Counted from the stretch's first letter, positions 26,464-34,933 are shown. The stretch: 64,000 bases of DNA from UBA7672 sp041166025 (GCA_041166025.1 JBEAMJ010000028.1:124001-188000); one strand, 5' to 3'. The notes: generated by a model not told the origin, from the sequence alone. A program made the numbers and translations.

Positions 26464-27524
26464 TGGGTGACAGCGGTGGAACACTCTGGTCGATGAGCGC
26501 AAAAACCCGACAGCCCTGGTGGTCCTACCTGCCCGACTCCGAGCTGCTGCAGATGCGGCTCAAGGACCTCAACCTGTCGATCGAGGGTACGTGGCTGCAA
26601 GGCTGCGTGAAGATGCTGAATGGCGAGCTGAAGCGGCGCGGGCTGGTGCAGGCTCACGCCTGGATTTCAGACGAATGGTTCAGCCCGGACACGACGCCCG
26701 GCATCGCCGTCCCGTTCTACTTGGCTCACCCCCGCCTCGCCCGCCTCGAGCGCAAGATGTTCAAGGATGTCGAAGGCGGCACGCAGCGGCAGGCCATGCA
26801 GATCCTGCGACACGAGGCCGGCCATATCGTCCAGCATGCCTATGCCCTGCACCGCCGGCGCAAATGGCAGGAGACGTTCGGGCGCTCCTCAACCGCCTAT
26901 CCCGAGAGCTACCGCCCCAACCCCAACAGCAGGAATTTCGTACAGCACCTGCCGCGCTGGTATGCCCAGAGCCATCCGGACGAGGACTTCGCCGAGACGT
27001 TTGCGCTGTGGCTCACGCCGCGCATCAACTGGCGGCAACGCTATGCCGAATGGCCGGGCGCGCTGGCCAAGCTCGAGTATGTCGACAGCCTGATGGCTGA
27101 GATCGCCGGAACGCGCGCGGGCCTCACGCGCCGCATGGAAGTGGACCCCGCCCATCGTCTCAACCGCACGCTTGCCGAGCATTACGAGCAGAAGCTGGCC
27201 TGGTATGCCGTCGACACAGACACGCGCTATGACAAGGATCTGCAGCGCATCTTCTCATCAGACCCGCGCCACGCCCACCGGCCGACCGCATCTTCCTTCA
27301 TCCGCAGCAACCGGGCGCGCATCCGCGAAGCGGCGTGGCGCGTCTCTGGGGCCTATCAGCTGGCGCTGGACAACACGATCGACCTGCTCGCCAGCCGCGC
27401 CCGCGCGCTGAAGCTGCGCACTGCAGGGCGCGAACACGAGTTGCGAAAGGCCATGGTTCGCCTTCTCAACACCAAGGTCGCACACCAGCTGCACGCCTCA
27501 CGGAGGCAGTGGTTCGCGGTATGA
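26463..27524 (+). CDS. Putative zinc metallopeptidase (HEAGH type)
   Basis: A 353-residue cytosolic protein with a zinc site: His117, Glu118 and His121 in RHEAGHIVQHAY, and a likely third ligand in SHPDEDFAETFALWL (about 170-184). The layout recalls the putative zinc-binding metallopeptidases of the Peptidase_Mx type. There is no signal peptide. ATG 26463 is selected because GGAGGAACGGC precedes it with seven bases of spacing. Its stop overlaps the start of the ATP-grasp gene (ATGA), so the two products are made together. No substrate is known. Confidence 0.8.
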   Translation: MGDSGGTLWSMSAKTRQPWWSYLPDSELLQMRLKDLNLSIEGTWLQGCVKMLNGELKRRGLVQAHAWISDEWFSPDTTPGIAVPFYLAHPRLARLERKMFKDVEGGTQRQAMQILRHEAGHIVQHAYALHRRRKWQETFGRSSTAYPESYRPNPNSRNFVQHLPRWYAQSHPDEDFAETFALWLTPRINWRQRYAEWPGALAKLEYVDSLMAEIAGTRAGLTRRMEVDPAHRLNRTLAEHYEQKLAWYAVDTDTRYDKDLQRIFSSDPRHAHRPTASSFIRSNRARIREAAWRVSGAYQLALDNTIDLLASRARALKLRTAGREHELRKAMVRLLNTKVAHQLHASRRQWFAV

Positions 27525-28543
27525 ACCCACTGCGCATCCTCTGCCTCGCCCATCCCGACCTCGTTCCTCCCGACAACATGGAGGAGCTATCGGAGAAGGA
27601 AGCCTACGTCTGGAAGACGGAATACGACGTCATGAAGACGTTGCGGGGCAACGGACATGAAGTCCGCATGCTCGGCGTGCAGACTGAACTGTCCCCGATC
27701 CGCGATGCGGTCGAGAACTGGCAACCGGACATCGTCTTCAACCTGCTTGAAGAGTTTCACGGCGAGACCCTCTACGCCCAGAACGTCGTCGGCCTGCTCG
27801 AACTGCTGCGCGTGCCCTACACGGGCTGCAATCCGCGAGGGCTGATGCTGGCGCGCGGCAAGGACCTCTCGAAGAAGCTGCTGAAGTATCACCGCGTGCC
27901 AGTCCCGGCCTTCGCTGTGTTTCCCATCGGCATGAAGGTCCGCCGGCCCGGCCGCCTGAAGTATCCGCTGATTGTGAAGAGCCTGTGGGAAGATGCATCG
28001 CTCGGCATTGCGCAGGCCTCCATCGTGGACTCGGACGAAAAGCTGGCGGAGCGCGTGGCGTTCATTCACAAGCGCCTCAACACGCCGGCCATCGCCGAAG
28101 AGTTTATCGACGGCCGCGAAATCTATGTCGGCTGCCTCGGGAATGACCGCATCCAGGTGTTGCCCGTCTGGGAGCTGAGCTTCTCGAATCTCGCCGATGG
28201 CGCCCACGCGATCGCCACCGAAAAAGTGAAGCACGACCCGATCTATCAGGAGAAGCGCGGCATTCTCCAGGGACCCGCCGAGAACCTGCCAACAAACGTC
28301 GTCACCAGGATCCGCACGCTAGCCAAGCGCATCTGCCACACGCTGGAGCTCGACGGCTATTGCCGCATCGACTTCCGCCTGTCGAAGGACAATGTGCCGT
28401 ACTTCATCGAGGCCAACCCTAACCCCGAGATTGCATCGAGCCAGGAATACGCCCAGGCCGCCCTGCACGCCGGCGTCACCTATTCGGACCTCCTCAACAG
28501 GATCGTCGCCTTCGGCCTCAAGCGCGCAGGCGTCGAGGTCTAG
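27521..28543 (+). CDS. ATP-grasp ligase, D-Ala-D-Ala ligase-like
   Basis: A 340-residue ATP-grasp enzyme, a family that joins a carboxylate to an amine through an acyl phosphate. ATP-binding strands are RLKYPLIVKSLWEDASLGI and IAEEFIDGREIYVGCLG; the metal site is in CRIDFRLSKDNVPYFIEANPNP (D-R and E-N-P). The order of motifs is that of D-alanine-D-alanine ligases, but the genuine Ddl is normally in the division cluster, so this is a paralogue with another substrate. It is coupled to the metallopeptidase gene. The stop is shared tail-to-tail (CTAG) with the CNNM gene. Confidence 0.87.
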   Translation: MNPLRILCLAHPDLVPPDNMEELSEKEAYVWKTEYDVMKTLRGNGHEVRMLGVQTELSPIRDAVENWQPDIVFNLLEEFHGETLYAQNVVGLLELLRVPYTGCNPRGLMLARGKDLSKKLLKYHRVPVPAFAVFPIGMKVRRPGRLKYPLIVKSLWEDASLGIAQASIVDSDEKLAERVAFIHKRLNTPAIAEEFIDGREIYVGCLGNDRIQVLPVWELSFSNLADGAHAIATEKVKHDPIYQEKRGILQGPAENLPTNVVTRIRTLAKRICHTLELDGYCRIDFRLSKDNVPYFIEANPNPEIASSQEYAQAALHAGVTYSDLLNRIVAFGLKRAGVEV

Positions 28544-29844
28544 CCGCTCGGATCGTCGTCCACAGGCTCCGCCTTGCGAACCAGCACCTTGTCGACGCGG
28601 CGACCATCCATGTCGACAACTTCAAACGTCAGGACGCCCTGCTCTGCCTTGTCGCCTTCCTTGGGCACGGCGCGCATCAGGTGCATCACCAGGCCGGCCA
28701 CAGTCGAGTAGCCTTCGTCGCCATTGAGTCCCTTGACCCCAACCAGCTGTTCGAATTCGTCGACTGGCGTCATGCCATCGACGAGCCAGCTGCCGTCGTC
28801 GCGCAGGACAGGCGGCGAGAGCGCGTCCTCATGGTCAAGCGCATCATCGCCTGCGATCGATTCGAGCAGGTCAGTCGCGGTCACCAGGCCGAGCACCGAG
28901 CCATACTCGTCCGAAACAATCGCCATGCGGACCGAGTTGCCCTTCATTGCGTCGAGCAGGCGGAGCACCGGCATGGTTTCCGGCACAAATAGCGGCGTGT
29001 GCATCACTGCCGTTAGGTCGATTTTACCTGTCTCGGCGAGATGCAGGAACAACTCCTTCGCCTGCACAATGCCGACGATCTCGTCCGCATCGCCGCGCGC
29101 CACCGGAAAGCGAGCATGGCCGCTTTCCTTGATCTCCCGAAGGAGGTCTTCGCGATCCTGGTCGGGGTCCAGCCACACCATGTCAGTGCGCGGCGTCATG
29201 ATCGTCTTTACCGAGCGATCGCCAAGGCGCATCACGCCCTCGATCATCTCGCGCTCTTCTTCCTCGATCACGCCGGCCTTTTCGCCCTCTACGATGAGGG
29301 ACTGCAGCTCCTCTTCGGTGACATCCTCCTGCCGCGCGCGGTTAAGTCCGAAGAGGGTGAGGAACCCTTCGGTTGCGAAGCGCAGGAGCCAGACGAGTGG
29401 GGAGGCCGCCCGTTCGATCAGAGCCATCACCGGCGCCATAGCCGCCGCCATCGGCTCGGGCGCAGCCAGCGCGATCCGCTTCGGAATGAGTTCGCCAAGA
29501 ACCAGCGAAAGCATGGTCGTGAAGACAATGACGATGCCGAAAGCGATGGCGCTGGCGTGCGGCTGAACTACGGGATGCAGCTCGGCCACCCATGGCGTTA
29601 GGTCATCGGCGAGCGAGGTGGCGCCGTAAGCGCCCGCGATCACGCCAATCGCAGTGATGCCGATCTGAACGGTGGACAGCAGCTTGGATGGATCGTCCAG
29701 GAGCCTGAGCGCCACCTTCGCGCCGACATTGCCCTTCTCCGCCATCGCCTTAAGGCGTGGGCGGCGGGATGAAACGATCGCCATCTCGGACAGCGCGAAG
29801 ACGCCGTTGAGCAGGATCAGGAATACAAGGATTGCGAGTTCCAT
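28540..29844 (-). CDS. CNNM/CorC family transporter (DUF21, CBS pair, CorC-HlyC domain)
   Basis: A 434-residue protein of the CNNM/HlyC-CorC family, linked to magnesium efflux and stress resistance. The N-terminal DUF21 membrane domain (about 1-190) has three to four helices and the small-residue helix VFALSEMAIVSSRRPRLKAM. A CBS pair follows (IMTPRTDMVWLD and GNSVRMAIVSDEYGSVLGLVT), then the C-terminal CorC_HlyC domain from about 345 (DGSWLVDGMTPVDEF). It stands alone on its strand and is convergent with the ATP-grasp gene. Confidence 0.92.
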   Translation of the reverse strand: MELAILVFLILLNGVFALSEMAIVSSRRPRLKAMAEKGNVGAKVALRLLDDPSKLLSTVQIGITAIGVIAGAYGATSLADDLTPWVAELHPVVQPHASAIAFGIVIVFTTMLSLVLGELIPKRIALAAPEPMAAAMAPVMALIERAASPLVWLLRFATEGFLTLFGLNRARQEDVTEEELQSLIVEGEKAGVIEEEEREMIEGVMRLGDRSVKTIMTPRTDMVWLDPDQDREDLLREIKESGHARFPVARGDADEIVGIVQAKELFLHLAETGKIDLTAVMHTPLFVPETMPVLRLLDAMKGNSVRMAIVSDEYGSVLGLVTATDLLESIAGDDALDHEDALSPPVLRDDGSWLVDGMTPVDEFEQLVGVKGLNGDEGYSTVAGLVMHLMRAVPKEGDKAEQGVLTFEVVDMDGRRVDKVLVRKAEPVDDDPSG

Positions 29845-30217
29845 TGGCTCCGCGGCCAGAAGGGCCGTGTGCAGTCACGGGTCCCAAGGCCCGCTCGTGC
29901 ATTCTTCTGCTCTAGTTGCCAGCGACGTTCAATCGGATAAGCGATGCCCCACCCGCCCAGCCGGTCAGAAACTTGTGTATTTTCAGAGTTATAAGCTTGG
30001 GGCACAAAATTTTTGCGTTTTCTGCGGCGATGCCCGCGGCCAAGTCGGCGCCCCACAGGTCGGAATTTATTGGCTTCTGTTCGCGCGCCTTCTGAAACGC
30101 TCAAAAGCGCTGTGAACTTGGCAGAGCCCGGCGTCGGACAACAACCGCCAAAGTAGCAATGTTGCTACACTTATTTGGCTGACGTCTCGCCCGATGATAA
30201 GGTGAGCCTCTTGGAGA
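29845..30217. other. 373-base gap upstream of the toxin-antitoxin module
   Basis: No gene is supported. The left part must hold the CNNM promoter. A patch around 29960-30020 is distinctly AT-rich for this genome. The right end carries the palindrome at 30153-30168 and the start region of the antitoxin. Confidence 0.5.
30153..30168. promoter_or_regulatory. Palindrome, likely antitoxin operator
   Basis: GTAGCAA and TTGCTAC form perfect 7-bp arms around a two-base centre. The site is 50 bases upstream of the Phd/YefM-type antitoxin. Antitoxins of this class bind short palindromes over their own promoter, so autoregulation is the likely role. Confidence 0.6.
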
Positions 30218-30481
30218 ATGTCTGTGAGCATCACCACCATTTCGAGCCGGGAGTTCAATCAGGACGCTGGCGGCGCCAAGAAGGCGGCGGAGAAGGGCCC
30301 GGTCGTCATTACCGACCGTGGCAAGCCAGCTCATGTGTTGCTGAGCTTTCAAGACTACCAAAGGCTTCTGGGGGCCGGGCCAAGCCTTCTCGAAGCGCTC
30401 GCGCAAAAGGAAGAAGGCGATTTTGATTTCGATCCGCCGCGCATGGGCGATGACATTTTTCGCCCTGCAGACTTCGACTGA
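30218..30481 (+). CDS. Phd/YefM family antitoxin
   Basis: An 87-residue antitoxin. The N-terminal Phd/YefM DNA-binding and dimerisation fold is evident: ITTISSREFNQDAGGAKKAAEKGPVVITDRGKPAHVLLSF. An acidic, probably disordered tail (EEGDFDFDPPRMGDDIFRPADFD) would wrap the toxin. An ATG at 30218 lies only two bases after GGAG; GTG 30224 has better spacing and may be the true start. The stop overlaps the toxin ATG by one base, the usual antitoxin-first order. Confidence 0.9.
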   Translation: MSVSITTISSREFNQDAGGAKKAAEKGPVVITDRGKPAHVLLSFQDYQRLLGAGPSLLEALAQKEEGDFDFDPPRMGDDIFRPADFD

Positions 30482-30903
30482 TGTTCTTGCTCGACACCAA
30501 TGTCGTCTCCGAGCTTCGACGCCCGGCGCGTGCAGACGCTCGCGTGCGCTCTTGGGCGGAGAACACGCCGGCTGAACTCTACGCCGTGTCGGTAGTGACA
30601 ATTCAGGAACTGGAGCGAGGCACGCTGCTGATGGAGCGGCGTGACGCTGCGCACGGCGCGATCTTGCGGCGGTGGCTGGAAGAGGAAGTGTTGGCGAGAT
30701 TGGCTTCGCGCATCTTGCCAATCGAGGTTGAGGTGGCGCGAAGATGTGCTCAGCTACACGTGCCGGATCACAGGCCAAAACGCGATGCGCTCATCGCGGC
30801 GACTGCGATTGTCTATGGGCTCACCGTCGTGACACGGAACATCGCAGACTTTGAACCGATGGGCGTCGCCGTTTTTAACCCGTGGCTGGCGCCTGGAGCA
30901 TGA
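30481..30903 (+). CDS. PIN domain toxin, VapC/FitB type
   Basis: A 140-residue PIN-domain ribonuclease. The acidic site is complete: Asp5 in FLLDTNVVSELRRP, the Glu in TIQELERGTLL, the Asp in KRDALIAATA and the last Asp in VTRNIADFEPMG. The pairing of a Phd/YefM antitoxin with a PIN toxin is a known mixed type. Nothing suggests inactivation. It lies in a small accessory patch next to a truncated regulator. Confidence 0.92.
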   Translation: MFLLDTNVVSELRRPARADARVRSWAENTPAELYAVSVVTIQELERGTLLMERRDAAHGAILRRWLEEEVLARLASRILPIEVEVARRCAQLHVPDHRPKRDALIAATAIVYGLTVVTRNIADFEPMGVAVFNPWLAPGA

Positions 30904-31238
30904 ATTAGCGCCTAGCTGTCGCCGCCCGAAGCTGCGGCAGGGCGCCCAGCGAGAAAATGTCACTGAAGACCTCTCGTTTGCAGGATTCTGTAAAATGAGC
31001 GCCCTGCGCCGCCTGGGCTCTGCGTCAGGGAGCGCGGCACGGGGGACGAAGATGCGCCTGCAACGCTGGAGGAGCAGCGCGGCTTCGTGCGTAAGCACAA
31101 GCGCCGACCGCCGCAGGCCGTGACGCCCGGGCTCGTCCGCTTTAGGCTGTAACCGCACGTCTGATTGCTATCATCCGTGCTGGGGGCGCGCGCAGGTGTA
31201 CGCGGCGGAGCAAAACTCACTCACTTAGGCGGACGGTT
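30904..31238. other. 335-base gap with decayed-looking sequence
   Basis: No intact gene is supported. One plus-strand frame from about 31002 to 31151 lacks a start but reads like protein (RGTGDEDAPATLEEQRGF, then VRKHKRRPPQAV and a TAA). It may be the tail of a lost gene. The missing helix-turn-helix part of the downstream S24 protein is not found here. Confidence 0.35.
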
Positions 31239-31613
31239 TTGTTGCTGAACTTCGCGAAGGCGAGCAGCGACGGTTATTTCGAGAGCGCGGGAGTTCCGAT
31301 CGGTGGCAACTGGGAGGAGGTGCGCTTCCCCGGCCTGGAAACCGGGAATGTCCACGCACGTGAGATCAGCGACGAGGCGATGGAGCCCGTCTATCGGCGT
31401 GGCGACCGAATCGTGGTGGCGCCGGGCGCTCCGGTGCGCCGGGGCGATCGGGTGGTGGTGCGGACGAAGGACGGCGAGGTTCTCGCAAAGGTGCTCGGCA
31501 GCCAGTGCGAACAGATCATCGAGCTGATCTCGCTTGACCCGGCCTATGTTCCACGGGAGCTGGCGCGCAACGAGCGGGCCTGGGTGGCGCGCATCCTGTG
31601 GGCGAGCCAGTAG
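31239..31613 (+). pseudogene. 5'-truncated S24/LexA-like regulator, catalytic Ser lost
   Basis: About 124 codons match the C-terminal half of the alphaproteobacterial helix-turn-helix/S24 regulators: FAKASSDGYFESAGVPIGG, EISDEAMEPVYRRGDRIVV, then the RRGDRVVVRTKDGEVLAK stretch and the ending VARILWASQ. Full-length relatives have an N-terminal DNA-binding domain that is absent here. The serine of the DSM-E-P motif is Ala47, while the lysine (Lys84) is kept. The only starts are TTG codons at 31239 and 31242 without a ribosome site. A truncated remnant is most likely; a free-standing domain that dimerises with other regulators is the alternative. Confidence 0.65.
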
Positions 31614-31614
31614 C

Positions 31615-32424
31615 TCAAGCCTCTGCCAGCGCCTTCATGGCCGCTGCCGTCTCGGCGTTCGCGGGGAAGAGCGTCTCGAGGCAAAGCTCCGATAGCGTCA
31701 CGTCGGCGGGCGTGCCGAAGATCGTCGTCGTGGTGATGAAGGACAACACCTTTGAACCGATGCTGAGATCGAGGTTGAGTGCGATTGCATCCGCCTCGTT
31801 CCGTTCGCGGCGCGCGGCAGGCGGGGCAGGATAGGCCGACAGTTCCTTTTCCAGCGCGATAAGCTTCGGATCGCAGGTCGCCGCGATCTGCTGGCCAAGC
31901 CGCCACAGCACATGTGCCTTCCACTGCCCAAGATTGAGGATGTTCTTCGCCAGTCCGCCCGGATGCAACGACATACGCAGGACGTTGGGTTGGCCATCCA
32001 GGAGCGATCGGTCCTCGACCAGCGACAGCAGCGGACCGACCGAAGCATTGGCCATCACGAGATTCCACCAGCGATCAACCACCAGCGCTGGGTTCGGCTC
32101 ATGTACTTTCAGCACCAGTTCCACGGCGCTGCGCGCCGCGGCCATGGATGGGTCCGAAAGCCTGCGCTCGGCGTAGGCGGGGGCAAAGCCCGCCGAGAGG
32201 AGCACGACATTCCGCTCGCGCAGCGGCAGTTCGAGATGCTCGCAAAGCGTTTCCACCATGTCGCGCGAGGGCGAGGAGCGGCCGCTTTCCACAAAGCTCA
32301 GATGCCGTTGCGAAACGCCGGCGCCGAGCGCGAGATCAAGCTGGCTCATGCGCCGGCGCGTGCGCCAGTCCTTGATGAGGTCGCCCACGCGCTGAGACCG
32401 GGAAGAGATTGCCTGCTGTGCCAT
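31615..32424 (-). CDS. XRE family regulator with MmyB-like ligand domain
   Basis: A 269-residue transcription factor. The helix-turn-helix is at about residues 11-66 (VGDLIKDWRTRRRMSQLDLA, then GVSQRHLSFVESGRSSPSRDMV). The rest fits the MmyB-like ligand-binding domain: NPALVVDRWWNLVMANASVG and the C-terminal TTTTIFGTPADVTLSELCLE. Members bind small hydrophobic molecules, sometimes acyl chains. ATG 32424 starts MAQQAISSRSQ; an upstream in-frame codon is less likely. It is divergent from a small membrane protein gene that it may control. Confidence 0.88.
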   Translation of the reverse strand: MAQQAISSRSQRVGDLIKDWRTRRRMSQLDLALGAGVSQRHLSFVESGRSSPSRDMVETLCEHLELPLRERNVVLLSAGFAPAYAERRLSDPSMAAARSAVELVLKVHEPNPALVVDRWWNLVMANASVGPLLSLVEDRSLLDGQPNVLRMSLHPGGLAKNILNLGQWKAHVLWRLGQQIAATCDPKLIALEKELSAYPAPPAARRERNEADAIALNLDLSIGSKVLSFITTTTIFGTPADVTLSELCLETLFPANAETAAAMKALAEA

Positions 32425-32459
32425 GCCTGAATTGATAGCCCTCCATGCCACAGCATTCC

Positions 32460-32476
32460 ATTACCTCGGGCGTAAT
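32460..32476. promoter_or_regulatory. Short inverted repeat in divergent promoter
   Basis: ATTAC and GTAAT (5-bp arms, 7-base spacer) lie in the 112-base space between the XRE regulator and the small membrane protein. Position fits an operator of the regulator, but arms this short occur by chance. Confidence 0.3.
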
Positions 32477-32536
32477 CGCCAGCCTCCGGCCCGCGACCAT
32501 CCCGGCTGCTTCGGAACGGCAAATCAGGAGCCCGAA

Positions 32537-32752
32537 ATGGCCCTCCTCACCCCCCTCCCTCGAAAAATCCTCGTCGCCGGCGCCGCTGCCAGCAGCGCAG
32601 CCGCAATCGCTATGATCGACGGCCGCGGCCTTTGGGCCGGGCTGCTGGGTCTGCCTTCAGACACGCAGTCCTGGTCTGGCGTCACCTTGATCCTCTTCGT
32701 GACGACGCTTGGGATGATCATGGGCCTTCGCCGCGCCCGGGCGACGGCCTGA
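32537..32752 (+). CDS. Small membrane protein, unknown function
   Basis: A 71-residue protein with two apparent transmembrane segments (ILVAGAAASSAAAIAMI and GVTLILFVTTLGMIMGL). ATG 32537 follows CAGGAGCCCGAA, a good ribosome site. It is divergent from the XRE/MmyB regulator, an arrangement typical for a regulator and its single target. I do not recognise the family. Confidence 0.6.
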   Translation: MALLTPLPRKILVAGAAASSAAAIAMIDGRGLWAGLLGLPSDTQSWSGVTLILFVTTLGMIMGLRRARATA

Positions 32753-32758
32753 TCCTGC

Positions 32759-32815
32759 CGACAAGAGGTTGAAGCTGCTCCCCCGACCCCCAAAGCCGGG
32801 GGCGTTCTTCTTGTC
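32759..32815 (+). terminator. Nested hairpin, terminator-like, after the small membrane protein
   Basis: An outer 7-bp stem (GACAAGA at 32760 with TCTTGTC ending at 32815) encloses an inner stem (CCCCCG at 32780 with CGGGGG at 32797). A TTCTTCTTG stretch follows the inner stem. It could end the short upstream transcript; the T-run is broken by C residues. Confidence 0.35.
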
Positions 32816-32876
32816 CCAGGTGTCTGTTGACGGCATGCGCCACCGTCCTAGACACGATGCCAGACCGGAGGTCCCG

Positions 32877-33590
32877 ATGAACGTCACGTCAAGCTCCGCC
32901 TGCCTTGCGCTCTGCATGTTTGCCCTGGCTGGCTGCGCGCCGACCGGGGGCGCCCCTGAGCCTGCGCCGGCAGCGACCGAAACGGCGCCCGCGCCCGCCG
33001 CGCCGGATGTCTCAAAGCTTCCCGCCGGCGACTACAAGCTCGATCCCTCGCATGCGAGCCTGCACTTCAAGGTGAACCATCTCGGCTTCTCGAATTACAC
33101 AGGCGAGTTCCGCAGCTTTACCGCAGACCTGGCCCTCGATCCGGCGCAGCCTGAAACTGCAAAGCTCAAGGTCATTGTCGACCTGAACTCTCTCAATATT
33201 CCCGCGCCGCCAGAGGGCTTCGTGACCGAACTTCTCAGCGATCAATGGCTCGGCGTCTCAATCACGCCCGCGTTGATTTATGAATCGACGAGCATCACGC
33301 GCACCGGACCCACGACAGCAGACATCCTTGGCAACCTGACGCTGAAGGGCGTCACCAAGCCCGTCACGCTTCAGGCAACCTTCAATGGCGGATATGAGGG
33401 CCATCCGATGGACCCGGCTGCGCGCATCGGTTTCTCCGCAAGAGGCGTGCTGAAGCGCTCGGATTTCGGGATCGATATCGGCATTCCTGCGCCTGGCTCG
33501 ACGATGGGCGTTTTCGACGAGGTGACGATCTCCATCGAGACGGAGTTCACCGGGCCTCCGCTGGCCGCCTTGCCCCCTTCCCAGCCTTGA
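32877..33590 (+). CDS. YceI family lipoprotein
   Basis: A 237-residue protein with a lipoprotein signal (FALAGC, Cys20) and a Pro/Ala-rich spacer. The YceI domain starts at YKLDPSHASLHFKVNHLGFSNYTG and includes the TADILGNLTLKGVTKPVTL strand and GFSARGVLKRSDFGI. YceI proteins form a lipocalin-like barrel that binds polyprenyl or other isoprenoid chains. GGAGGTCCCG stands before ATG 32877. An isoprenoid-binding lipoprotein is of note given the prenyl-lipid operon 8 kb away, but no link is shown. Confidence 0.9.
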   Translation: MNVTSSSACLALCMFALAGCAPTGGAPEPAPAATETAPAPAAPDVSKLPAGDYKLDPSHASLHFKVNHLGFSNYTGEFRSFTADLALDPAQPETAKLKVIVDLNSLNIPAPPEGFVTELLSDQWLGVSITPALIYESTSITRTGPTTADILGNLTLKGVTKPVTLQATFNGGYEGHPMDPAARIGFSARGVLKRSDFGIDIGIPAPGSTMGVFDEVTISIETEFTGPPLAALPPSQP

Positions 33591-33598
33591 CCGCACTT

Positions 33599-34393
33599 CT
33601 ACAGGAGCGACTGAGCGAGCCGTTGCGCTGTCTCGCGACTGAGGGCCAACGTCTTGGACAGCGATCGCGCCCGTGCCTGCATCACGCGCTCAACATGATC
33701 GGAGGCGACCGCGGCAAGCGCCCGACCTAGCGCTGCCTTTACCTCTTCTGACCTGCCGCTGAGATCGAATGCGGCGAGGGCGCGGGCATACTGCCAATGG
33801 ATTCCGACATCGTCCGGCGCGAGCATGCGCGCCTTATCGTAGTGCTTGCGGCTTGCTTCCGCGCTCGCACCCATCACCCATGCGCCCATGCCGCCGCCGC
33901 GGCGCATGACCTCCAGATTCCAAACCGCAAGGAACCCATGTGCGTAGAAGTTCTGGGGGGCTGAGTTGAGCACTTCCTCAGCCAGTTTCCGACCCTTTTC
34001 GCCATAGCCCGCCGCCCAGACTGCCATGAGGTCCATGTCACGGCTCTTAAGCGACAGGGCGATGGCGAGTTGGAGCCTGCCCTCCTGATGATCGGGATCG
34101 AGGCGCAGGGCGGCTTCGGCATCTCTGACAGCGCGTTCGATCAGGCGGGCGTCGGGCCCGGCTGAACCTGTCATGCAGTGCGCGAGCAGCGAGCGGGCTG
34201 CGAAAGCCAGATCGTCCGCGCTTGCGGCCTCCTCCGCGAGCGCCGCGGCCTCGATGTAGTCACCGCGGGAAAATCGTTCCGCCAGCGTGGCGGATGTGGG
34301 ATGAGCAGCGGCGGGAGCTATCGCTGACACGAGGACTGCCAGGACGCCAAGGCCCGTGGCTAGCCATCCTGATGCGCCGATCTTTTCGCGCAT
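33599..34393 (-). CDS. Secreted tetratricopeptide-like protein
   Basis: A 264-residue protein with a signal peptide (GWLATGLGVLAVLVSAIAPAAA) followed by helical repeats of TPR character: DAEAALRLDPDHQEGRLQLA and HYDKARMLAPDDVGIHWQYA. It probably acts in the periplasm as a scaffold. ATG 34393 is chosen because it begins the signal peptide. It is convergent with the YceI gene and divergent from a small lipoprotein gene. Confidence 0.75.
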   Translation of the reverse strand: MREKIGASGWLATGLGVLAVLVSAIAPAAAHPTSATLAERFSRGDYIEAAALAEEAASADDLAFAARSLLAHCMTGSAGPDARLIERAVRDAEAALRLDPDHQEGRLQLAIALSLKSRDMDLMAVWAAGYGEKGRKLAEEVLNSAPQNFYAHGFLAVWNLEVMRRGGGMGAWVMGASAEASRKHYDKARMLAPDDVGIHWQYARALAAFDLSGRSEEVKAALGRALAAVASDHVERVMQARARSLSKTLALSRETAQRLAQSLL

Positions 34394-34491
34394 GGCGCGA
34401 TTCCCAAAGCTGAAATGACAGGATGCGCCGACCTGCCCCCTTGCGCAACGTCTCAAACTCAGGCGCTTACTGCGTCGAAGGAGCCATAGAC

Positions 34492-34929
34492 GTGCGCCGC
34501 CTTGCCTGCCTTGCCCTGCTAGCCCTCGCGGGCGCTTGTGAAGCGCCGCTGGACGATGCCGCAGAACCCGCAGCTGAAATTCCCGAGATGCATCCAAACG
34601 CCTTCCGCGCCGAAGAAGACGATGAGGAACGCGCTTATGCAGGCGAGTGGGCCGTTGATGCAGAAGCGTGCAACAACCTGCGCCAGATCTGGACGATCGA
34701 ACAGACGCGCATGGGCGTGAAGCGTGAACGCTTCTGTCATTTCGAGCGCATGAACCAGACCTCGCAAGACAAGGGACAGGTCTGGTCGGCGAGCGCCCGC
34801 TGCGTCGCGGGCGGCCGCTCCAGCAACGACTTTGTCTTCTTCCGGGTGAACCCCAGCAAGCTCAAGATGCGTGTCACGATCAACGACAGCGAATCGGTGG
34901 AACTCGTACGCTGCCCGATGCGGACCTGA
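34492..34929 (+). CDS. Small Cys-containing lipoprotein, unknown function
   Basis: A 145-residue lipoprotein: GTG 34492 after AAGGAGCCATAGAC, signal ACLALLALAGAC (Cys16). The mature part has a single beta-rich domain with EACNNLRQIWTIEQTRMG, FCHFERMNQTS and SARCVAGGRSS, whose cysteines may form disulfides. No family is recognised. It ends five bases from the lysK stop, tail-to-tail. Confidence 0.7.
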   Translation: MRRLACLALLALAGACEAPLDDAAEPAAEIPEMHPNAFRAEEDDEERAYAGEWAVDAEACNNLRQIWTIEQTRMGVKRERFCHFERMNQTSQDKGQVWSASARCVAGGRSSNDFVFFRVNPSKLKMRVTINDSESVELVRCPMRT

Positions 34930-34933
34930 CCGT

